Source: Bradyrhizobium neotropicale (lineage in GTDB: Bacteria; Pseudomonadota; Alphaproteobacteria; Rhizobiales; Xanthobacteraceae). From it: a stretch of DNA of 36,403 bases. The notes beneath the pieces were generated by a model. That model ran no database searches. It was not told the origin of the DNA and saw nothing but the letters and a program-made list of their open reading frames with translations. Position 1 is the stretch's first letter. Every line of letters begins with the position of its first letter. The DNA lies in assembly GCF_001641695.1 (NCBI RefSeq), contig NZ_LSEF01000107.1:1-36403 (forward strand). Direction: 5' to 3'. Below, piece after piece: positions 30,598-36,403 of the stretch. The position numbers and the translations under genes were made by a program.

Positions 30598-30981
30598 TCA
30601 CGCCTTCTCATCGATCTCCGCGAACACCTCGCGTGCGATCCGGAAGCTGTCGACCGCCGCCGGCATGCCGCCATAGATCGCGACTTGCATCAGAATCTCG
30701 CGGATCTCGTCGCGGCTGACGCCGTTGGTCAGCGCCCCCTTCAGATGCGCGCGGAATTCGTGCTGGCGGTTGAGGATCGCGATCATCGCGATGTTGAGCA
30801 TGCTGCGGGTCTTGCGCGGCAGTTCCTCGCGGCCCCACACCGTGCCCCAGCAATATTCGTTGAGCATCTCCTGGAACGGACGGTTGAAGTCGTCGACGTT
30901 CTTGAGGGTGTTGTTGACATAAGCCTCGCCCAGCACCGCTTTGCGAACTTCCAGGCCCTTGTCGTGCATCTTCTTGTCCAT
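30598..30981 (-). CDS. Carboxymuconolactone decarboxylase family protein
   Basis: A 127-aa protein of the CMD/AhpD-like family, closest in form to PcaC: GREELPRKTRSMLNIAMIAIL, HEFRAHLKGALTNGVSRDEIREILMQVAIYGGMPAAVDSFRIA. It lacks the CxxC pair of AhpD peroxidase-type members, which favours a decarboxylase-like role. No other protocatechuate-pathway genes are nearby, so the substrate is uncertain. AAGGA is 7 nt before the ATG. The downstream dehydrogenase starts 122 bp further on. Confidence 0.87.
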   Translation of the reverse strand: MDKKMHDKGLEVRKAVLGEAYVNNTLKNVDDFNRPFQEMLNEYCWGTVWGREELPRKTRSMLNIAMIAILNRQHEFRAHLKGALTNGVSRDEIREILMQVAIYGGMPAAVDSFRIAREVFAEIDEKA

Positions 30982-31149
30982 GACGTTTCCTTCTCGTCTT
31001 CCTCGATGGCGCCGTGGAAATTACGGGGGTGCGCCGGGCCAGTCACGTCCTCGTGTTATGCGGCAAATGGGGTGGGTCCCGTACAGGAACGGATGCCTCA
31101 GTGCTGCCGTTGTGATACGCTTCTCTCACCGGGCAACCTGGAGAGTTGA

Positions 31150-33774
31150 TTGAACGGCGTCACCCCCGACCCGTCAGACCCGATCCGCGATGGCGACGCT
31201 CTGTCGCGGCTGAAGCTGGCGCAGGCCCTGCAACGGGCCACATATGCGATCGCTTGGGAGCGCGCCTGGCCGCATCTGGCGCGCGTGCTGACCGTTGCCG
31301 GGCTGTTCTTGGTGGTGTCCTGGGCCGGACTCTGGCTGGCTCTGCCCTCGGTGGCCCGCGCGATCGGTCTCGCTGTCTTCGCAGGCCTTGCGGCCACGGC
31401 CCTGTTCCCGCTGATTCGCTTCCGCTGGCCGACCCGCGAGCAGGCCCTGAGCCGGCTCGACCGCGGTTCAGGCATCCGTCACCGTCCGGCCACCACGCTC
31501 ACAGACACGCTGACTTCGCAGGATCCGGTCGCGCAGGCGCTGTGGCAGGCCCAGCGCGAGCGCACGCTGGCCTCGCTCAAGCGCATCCGCGCCGGTTTGC
31601 CGCATCCGCGCCTTGCCATCCATGATCCCTGGGCGCTGCGCGCGCTGGTGATGGTGATGCTGGTGGCGACCTTCTTCGCCGCGGGCGACGAGCGCGCCCT
31701 GCGGTTAGGCGCTGCCTTCGACTGGAACGGCGTGCTGGCGCCGACCAATGTCCGCGTCGACGCCTGGGTCACCCCGCCGGTCTATACGGCCAAGCCGCCG
31801 GTGATCCTGTCGGCTGCCAACAAGGAAGCCGCCGCACTCCCGGCGAGCGGCCCGCTTGCCGTTCCCGCCGGCTCGACACTGATCGTGCGCTCCTCCGGCG
31901 GCAGCCTGGATGTCGCCGTCTCCGGCGGCCTCAAGGAGGCCGCTCCCACGGAGGCTGCGCCCAAGGGTACAAACGAGAAGCACTTCACCATCACCGGTGA
32001 CGGCACCGCACATGTCCGCGCGCCCTCGGGCCAGCCGCAATGGACCTTCACTGCGACGCCGGACCGCCCGCCGACGATCGCACTCGCCAAGGATCCGGAG
32101 CGCCAGGCGCGTGGCGCTCTGCAACTCGCCTACAAGATCGAAGACGATTACGGCGTCACCGGCGCCGAGGCGCAGTTCGCCCTGCGTCCCGCCGACGCCA
32201 AGGAGAGTGCCAGGGACGGCACCAAGGACGGCGATGCCAAGGCGGCACGGCCGCTGTTCCAGCCGCCGCAATTCGCCCTGGTGCTGCCGAACGCGCGCAC
32301 ACGTAATGGCGTCGGCCAGACCGTGAAGGACCTCAGCGAAGATCCTTACGCCGGCGCGGACGTCGCGCTCACGCTGACCGCCAAGGACGAGGCTGGCAAC
32401 GAGGCGAAAAGCGAACCCTTCAACATGCGCCTGCCGGAGCGGCTGTTCACCAAGCCGCTCGCGCGCGCGCTGATCGAGCAGCGCCGCATCCTCGCGCTCG
32501 ACGCCGACAAGAATGCCGATGTCTACGCCGCGCTCGACGCGCTGATGATTGCGCCTGAATTGTTCACGCCAGAGGCGGGGCAGTATCTCGGCCTCCACAG
32601 CGTCGCGCGGCAGCTCGAGGCGGCGCGCACCGACGATGCTCTGCGCGAGGTCGTGGCGAGCCTGTGGGCGCTCGCGGTGACGATCGAGGACGGCAACATC
32701 AGCGATGTCGACAAGGCGCTGCGCGCGGCACAGGACGCGCTGAAGCAGGCCCTGGAGCGCGGCGCGAGCGACGAGGAGATCAAGAAGCTCACGCAGGACC
32801 TGCGCCAGGCGCTGGACAATTTCATGCGCCAGCTCGCCGAGCAGTTCCGCAACAATCCGCAGCAGCTTGCCCGGCCTCTTGATCCCAACACCAAAATCCT
32901 GCGCCAGCAGGACCTCAACAACATGATCGACCGCATGGAGCGCCTGTCGCGCTCCGGCGACAAGGACGCGGCCAAGCAACTGCTCGACCAGCTCCAGCAG
33001 ATGCTGGAGGGTCTGCAGATGGCGCAGCCGGGGCAGTCCGGCGAGAGCGACATGGAGCAGGCGCTCAACGAGCTCGGCGACATGATCCGCAAGCAGCAGC
33101 AACTGCGCGACAAGACCTTCAAGCAGGGACAGGACTCCCGGCGCGACCGCATGCGCGGCAAGCAGCAGGGCGACCAGTCGATGTCCGACCTCCAGCAGGA
33201 CCAGCAGGCGCTGCGCGACCGTCTGAAGAAGCTTCAGGACGAGCTCGCCAAGCGCGGTCTGTCGCAGAACGGCCAGAAGGGACAGCGCGGCCAGCAGGGC
33301 GAACAGGGACAAAAGGGCCAGGGTCAGCAGGGACAAGACGGCGACCAGGACGGTGATCAGGGCGACGACGACAACGGCCTGGATTCCGCCGATAGCGCCA
33401 TGGGCGATGCCGGCTCGAAGCTCGGCGAAGGCAATGCCGACGGTGCCGTGGATTCCCAGGGCAAGGCGCTGGACGCGCTGCGCAAGGGTGCGCAGAAGAT
33501 GGCCGAGGCGATGCAGCAGGGCGATGGCGATGGCCAGGGCGACGGTCCCGGCAATCGAGTCGGCCGGCAGCAGAGCGGCGGCAATCAGACCGATCCGCTC
33601 GGCCGGCCCCTGCACGGCCGCGAATTCGGCGACGACTATACGGTGAAGATTCCCGGCGAGATCGACGTCCAGCGGGTCCGCCGCATCCTCGAAGAGCTCC
33701 GCCGCCGCCTCGGCGACCAATCGCGCCCGCAGATCGAGCTCGATTATCTCGAGCGGCTGCTGAAGGATTTTTGA
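31150..33774 (+). CDS. TIGR02302 / DUF4175 large membrane protein
   Basis: An 874-aa protein matching the alphaproteobacterial TIGR02302 family of unknown function. The N-terminus has two close membrane helices (about 44-66 and 69-90) and a third at about 157-175. A large, probably periplasmic domain follows (YKIEDDYGVTGAEAQF, DEAGNEA), then long helical, Gln-rich coiled-coil segments (about 500-700). Residues 708-740 are a Gly/Gln/Asp low-complexity run starting with GXX triplets. The C-terminus (about 830-874, IDVQRVRRILEELRRRLGD) is ordered again. TTG start: GGAG lies 6 nt upstream. It may link membrane and cell wall, but this is a guess. Confidence 0.88.
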   Translation: MNGVTPDPSDPIRDGDALSRLKLAQALQRATYAIAWERAWPHLARVLTVAGLFLVVSWAGLWLALPSVARAIGLAVFAGLAATALFPLIRFRWPTREQALSRLDRGSGIRHRPATTLTDTLTSQDPVAQALWQAQRERTLASLKRIRAGLPHPRLAIHDPWALRALVMVMLVATFFAAGDERALRLGAAFDWNGVLAPTNVRVDAWVTPPVYTAKPPVILSAANKEAAALPASGPLAVPAGSTLIVRSSGGSLDVAVSGGLKEAAPTEAAPKGTNEKHFTITGDGTAHVRAPSGQPQWTFTATPDRPPTIALAKDPERQARGALQLAYKIEDDYGVTGAEAQFALRPADAKESARDGTKDGDAKAARPLFQPPQFALVLPNARTRNGVGQTVKDLSEDPYAGADVALTLTAKDEAGNEAKSEPFNMRLPERLFTKPLARALIEQRRILALDADKNADVYAALDALMIAPELFTPEAGQYLGLHSVARQLEAARTDDALREVVASLWALAVTIEDGNISDVDKALRAAQDALKQALERGASDEEIKKLTQDLRQALDNFMRQLAEQFRNNPQQLARPLDPNTKILRQQDLNNMIDRMERLSRSGDKDAAKQLLDQLQQMLEGLQMAQPGQSGESDMEQALNELGDMIRKQQQLRDKTFKQGQDSRRDRMRGKQQGDQSMSDLQQDQQALRDRLKKLQDELAKRGLSQNGQKGQRGQQGEQGQKGQGQQGQDGDQDGDQGDDDNGLDSADSAMGDAGSKLGEGNADGAVDSQGKALDALRKGAQKMAEAMQQGDGDGQGDGPGNRVGRQQSGGNQTDPLGRPLHGREFGDDYTVKIPGEIDVQRVRRILEELRRRLGDQSRPQIELDYLERLLKDF

Positions 33775-33850
33775 GGCGCGATTTGTGGCCCCAGCATCGC
33801 TTCGCTTAAGGGCGGCGTGCGATTGGGCGTTTTGCGTCCCACACACTCGA

Positions 33851-33953
33851 TGTCATCGCCCGATTTAATCGGGCGATCCGGTACTCCGCGTCGTCGGTAG
33901 GTCATTGAGAAGCCGCGGCGTACTGGCTTCCCGGCTTTCGCTGGGAATGACAG
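33851..33953. repeat. Palindromic repeat (GTCATCGCCCG type)
   Basis: It contains a perfect 10-bp hairpin, ATCGCCCGAT-TTA-ATCGGGCGAT (33855-33877), and continues with AAGCCGCGGCGTACTGG and a second imperfect stem ending GGGAATGACA. It lies between the convergent DUF4175 and cpdR-like genes and probably serves as their terminator. Confidence 0.75.
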
Positions 33954-33974
33954 CGACAGTGCTTTGCCGCGCCG

Positions 33975-34349
33975 CTACCCCTTCTTCGCCGCCAGCGCGT
34001 CGGCGACGGCCGTGCGGATGTCGGCGACCGAGAACGGTTTTGTCACGACGTCATGCACCAGCGCATTGAGGTTCGAGGCGCGTTCGCGCTGGTCGGCAAA
34101 TCCGGTCATCAGCAGAATGGTCAGATCGGGGAAATCGCGTGCGACTGAGAGCGCGAGCGCGATGCCGTCCATCACCGGCATCTGGATGTCGGTGAGCAGC
34201 AGGTCGAAGGCGCCGTCCTCGCGGATCAGGATCTCCAGCGCTTCGGCGCCGTCCTGCGCGGTGACGGTCTGGTGGCCGTCCATCGCGATGGCGCGCGCGA
34301 CCAGCGTGCGCATGGACTCCTCGTCGTCGGCGATCAGAACTTTTGGCAT
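33975..34349 (-). CDS. cpdR: CpdR-like single-domain response regulator
   Basis: A 124-aa stand-alone receiver. The acidic pocket is IADDEES (7-13), phosphoacceptor D54 is in LLLTDIQMPVMDG, the signalling Thr is in LLMTGFAD, and the conserved Lys is in VVTKPFS. There is no output domain. Length and sequence fit CpdR, which in Caulobacter controls ClpXP degradation and localisation of cell-cycle proteins and is phosphorylated through CckA-ChpT. The nearby ftsEX genes fit a cell-cycle setting. It could be another single-domain receiver. Confidence 0.82.
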   Translation of the reverse strand: MPKVLIADDEESMRTLVARAIAMDGHQTVTAQDGAEALEILIREDGAFDLLLTDIQMPVMDGIALALSVARDFPDLTILLMTGFADQRERASNLNALVHDVVTKPFSVADIRTAVADALAAKKG

Positions 34350-34387
34350 GGGACCCTAACCTCCCGTGCGGGACCCCGCGGCGCCGA

Positions 34388-35263
34388 TCATACGCTGCCG
34401 CCGGTCACGTCGCGCCGGTTGAAGAAGCGAACATCGATATTGCGGCCCTCGGGCGGCGGCGAGGCCAGGCGCGACTTGAAGAAGGCGCGCTCGCCCGGCC
34501 GCAGCACCGTCTGCTCCAGCACCGTATTCCAGGCATAGATCTCGGCACCTTGCGCGTCACGCACGGCGAAGCGCAGCCGCGGGATCTCGAGCGGCTTCTT
34601 GTTGCCCTCGCCGACGATCACGCCCTCGATTACCAGCACCTGCTTGCCGTCCACGGTCTCGCTGGAGAGCTTGACGTCCTTGAAGGCCAGCCCGCGCAGG
34701 TTCACGTCGAAGCCGACAGTCCTGTAGAAAGCGGCCGTCTGCGGCAGCAGGCGCACCATGTCGGCGCGCCAGACCACGAGGGCCACGACCAGCGCGCCCA
34801 TGGCGGCGCAGGCGGTCGGCAGGCCGAAATAGGATTTTCGCGGAACTGGGCTTGCGGCCGCGCGGCTTACTCGCGCCATGCGCCGGCGGAACAGGCCGCG
34901 GAACCAGGACTGGTGCTGGGCGCCGTCCTCTTCGGCGGAGAGGGCCGCCTCAGACCAGTCGTCCTCGGTCTGTCCAGCGTTCCCATCCGGCCAATCGCTG
35001 GCGATCGAGGGGCTGTCAATCACGGGCGTATCGGCCGCGCCATCGTCCCTGGCGTAGGAGTTCCACTGTTCGGCGAGGTCGGACTGATCGTCGGCCTGGT
35101 TTGCCGCGGCCATGGCCGGGACCGGAGCCTCCTCGATGGCGTCCTCGGGATGCGCCACCCAGGTCTCCTTGCAGCGGGAGCAGCGTACCGTCCGCCCATT
35201 GGCCCCCAGGCTCGCAAGCTTGATGGCATAGGATGTCGTACAATGGGGACAGACGATGTGCAT
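34388..35263 (-). CDS. MJ0042-type zinc-ribbon membrane protein
   Basis: A 291-aa protein. An N-terminal zinc ribbon has CPHC (C5, C8) and CSRC (C28, C31), a pattern of the MJ0042/zinc_ribbon_5 family. An acidic, disordered linker (about 40-118) leads to a basic stretch (FRGLFRRRMARVSR), one membrane helix (about 146-167) and a C-terminal DUF3426-like periplasmic domain ending near NIDVRFFNRRDV. The function is unknown. The ATG at 35263 starts directly at the ribbon; the frame's upstream extension is not conserved in form. It is divergent from ftsE and often lies beside it in this group of bacteria. Confidence 0.86.
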   Translation of the reverse strand: MHIVCPHCTTSYAIKLASLGANGRTVRCSRCKETWVAHPEDAIEEAPVPAMAAANQADDQSDLAEQWNSYARDDGAADTPVIDSPSIASDWPDGNAGQTEDDWSEAALSAEEDGAQHQSWFRGLFRRRMARVSRAAASPVPRKSYFGLPTACAAMGALVVALVVWRADMVRLLPQTAAFYRTVGFDVNLRGLAFKDVKLSSETVDGKQVLVIEGVIVGEGNKKPLEIPRLRFAVRDAQGAEIYAWNTVLEQTVLRPGERAFFKSRLASPPPEGRNIDVRFFNRRDVTGGSV

Positions 35264-35424
35264 GGACCAGCCTCGGCGATGACCCGATCGTGCGAAACCG
35301 GGCACCTTGAATGCTACAAGGCGACCGTTAACGAACCGGAAACCATAACGGCCGCAAAACCTTTCCCAGGCGTGCGGCGAAACCTCGCGGTGCGTGCCAC
35401 GTCCCCTCTCGAACGGAGCTGAGC

Positions 35425-36084
35425 TTGGTTCGGTTCGAAAATGTCGGACTGCGTTACGGTCTGGGGCCGGAGATCCTGCGCGACCTGAGCTTCCAGATTC
35501 CGGCGCATTCCTTTCAGTTTCTCACCGGCCCGTCCGGCGCCGGCAAGACCTCGCTGCTGCGTCTGTTGTTCTTGTCGCATCGGCCGACGCGCGGCCTGAT
35601 CAACCTGTTCGGCCATGACATCTCGCAACTCGGCAAGGACGAGATCGCGGACTTGCGCAAGCGCATCGGCATCGTGCTTCAGGATTTCCGCCTGCTCGAC
35701 CATATGACGACCTATGAGAACGTGGCGCTGCCGTTCCGCGTGATGGGCCGCAGTGAATCGAGCTACCGCAAGGAGGTCATCGATCTCCTGCGCTGGGTGG
35801 GACTCGGCGACCGTATGGACGCGCTGCCGCCGATCCTGTCCGGCGGTGAGAAGCAGCGCGCGGCGATCGCGCGCGCGGTGATCTCGCGGCCGCAGCTCCT
35901 GCTCGCGGACGAGCCGACCGGCAGCGTCGATCCGACGCTCGGGCGCCGTCTGCTGCGCCTTTTCATCGAGCTCAACAAGTCCGGCACCGCCGTCATCATC
36001 GCCACCCACGACATCGGCCTGATGGACCAGTACGAGGCGCGGCGGCTGGTGCTGCACCAGGGACGGTTGCACGTCTATGAGTAG
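35425..36084 (+). CDS. ftsE: Cell division ATP-binding protein FtsE
   Basis: A 219-aa ABC ATPase that, with FtsX, controls septal peptidoglycan hydrolases at the divisome. Walker A is GPSGAGKTS (35-43), the Q-loop Gln is Q86 in VLQDFRLL, the signature is LSGGEKQR (138-145), Walker B is LLLADEP (158-164, catalytic E163), and the switch His is H195 in ATHD. VLQDFRLLDHMTTYENVALP is typical of FtsE. TTG start: GGAG lies 6 nt upstream. Its end overlaps ftsX by 8 bp. Confidence 0.96.
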   Translation: MVRFENVGLRYGLGPEILRDLSFQIPAHSFQFLTGPSGAGKTSLLRLLFLSHRPTRGLINLFGHDISQLGKDEIADLRKRIGIVLQDFRLLDHMTTYENVALPFRVMGRSESSYRKEVIDLLRWVGLGDRMDALPPILSGGEKQRAAIARAVISRPQLLLADEPTGSVDPTLGRRLLRLFIELNKSGTAVIIATHDIGLMDQYEARRLVLHQGRLHVYE

Positions 36085-36403
36085 GACCGATGACCGCGGC
36101 GTGCTGGTCGACCTCGGGCAGGAGCGTCCGCCGCTGCCGGCCAAGGCGCGCAACATGTCGCCGATCGTGCCGCGCGCCTCGATCCACGGCCGCGCGCTGG
36201 TCGCCGTCGTCGCCATCATGACCTTCCTCGCCTCGATGACGACAGGCACGGTGCTGCTGGTCAGCGCCTCGGCGGCGGAATGGCAGTCGGATGTGGCGAG
36301 CGAAATCACCATCCAGGTCCGCCCGCAGGCTGGGCGCGACATCGAGCGCGATACCGTCGCGGTTACCGAGGCGATGCGCGCGCAAGCCGGCATCGTCGAG
36401 GTC
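36077..36403 (+). CDS. ftsX: Cell division protein FtsX, 5' part (cut by window end)
   Basis: The first 109 codons of the FtsX permease, starting MSRTDDRGVLVDLGQERPPL. A cytoplasmic tail of about 40 residues precedes a membrane helix (about 42-66, ALVAVVAIMTFLASMTTGTV). The start of the periplasmic domain follows (AAEWQSDVASEITIQVRPQ, with the family's 'ITIQV' strand). The ATG lies inside the end of ftsE, an 8-bp overlap that couples the two. The gene runs off the window at 36403 with the frame open. Confidence 0.93.
   Translation, partial: MSRTDDRGVLVDLGQERPPLPAKARNMSPIVPRASIHGRALVAVVAIMTFLASMTTGTVLLVSASAAEWQSDVASEITIQVRPQAGRDIERDTVAVTEAMRAQAGIVEV

Noticed and set aside
33272..33340. A CRISPR or tandem-repeat array in the DUF4175 gene
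   Set aside because: The short repeats are codon-level Gly/Gln triplets in frame inside a coding region, without spacers of constant length.
31705..33846. A 713-codon minus-strand open frame opposite the DUF4175 gene
   Set aside because: It has the Leu/Ala/Val-rich composition expected from the reverse complement of Gln- and Glu-rich coding sequence, with no domain and no ribosome site. The plus-strand gene fits a known family.
35325..35360. A CtrA-binding site upstream of ftsE
   Set aside because: GTTAACGAACCGGAAACC has one TTAA half, but the second half at the right distance is GAAA. Too weak to call.

Overview
The window reads as chromosomal DNA of a Bradyrhizobium or close relative (Alphaproteobacteria, Hyphomicrobiales). 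Reasons: high G+C with strongly G/C-biased third codon positions; a TlpA protein whose sequence I recognise as very close to the B. japonicum/diazoefficiens protein, next to argH and lysA; the HIG1-like/PduO/EtfB/EtfA/3-hydroxybutyryl-CoA dehydrogenase block; a DUF4175 (TIGR02302) protein; and several palindromic intergenic repeats of a kind common in this genus. No tRNA, rRNA or CRISPR array was found.

Layout. (1) 1-1473: a complete IS630-family element with 27-bp terminal inverted repeats. It encodes a DDE transposase and, divergently, a small winged-helix protein. It interrupts an autotransporter gene whose last ~235 codons remain at 1473-2180. (2) 2181-2966: two overlapping small ORFs and a short second copy of the autotransporter 3' end. 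(3) 2979-7618: a Cache-PAS-GGDEF diguanylate cyclase, dodecin, an EamA permease and a GT87/DUF2029 membrane glycosyltransferase. (4) 7748-9720: an rtcB2-prfH RNA-repair and ribosome-rescue operon (minus strand). Upstream lies a promoter-like sequence, a 14-codon leader ORF with a good Shine-Dalgarno, mutually exclusive hairpins and a terminator-like hairpin. This looks like an attenuation leader and is the most interesting signal in the window. (5) 9841-12296: secreted GH16 and Tat-exported GH1 enzymes in one operon, probably for beta-glucan breakdown. (6) 12312-17871: an HNH nuclease, a Bug-type solute receptor, a flavin monooxygenase with an NTF2-like N-terminus, a DUF2855 protein and an AlkA glycosylase. 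(7) 18097-21162: GluQRS, a soluble hybrid histidine kinase with a very basic N-terminal tail, and a YihY-family membrane protein whose 3' end overlaps the kinase gene by 74 bp. (8) 21401-25086: HIG1-like protein, PduO adenosyltransferase, EtfB, EtfA, a strong terminator, and 3-hydroxybutyryl-CoA dehydrogenase. (9) 25299-29339: a YjfB-like small protein, TlpA, ArgH, an LptM lipoprotein and LysA. (10) 29567-33774: two minus-strand catabolic-type genes flanked by related palindromic repeats, then the 874-aa DUF4175 protein. (11) 33975-36403: a CpdR-like receiver, a zinc-ribbon membrane protein, FtsE and the start of FtsX, cut by the window end.

Most of the window is ordinary core genome. The left third (IS element, autotransporter remnants, rtcB2-prfH, glycoside hydrolases) looks more accessory. 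Palindromic repeats occupy most of the gaps between convergent or unrelated genes.
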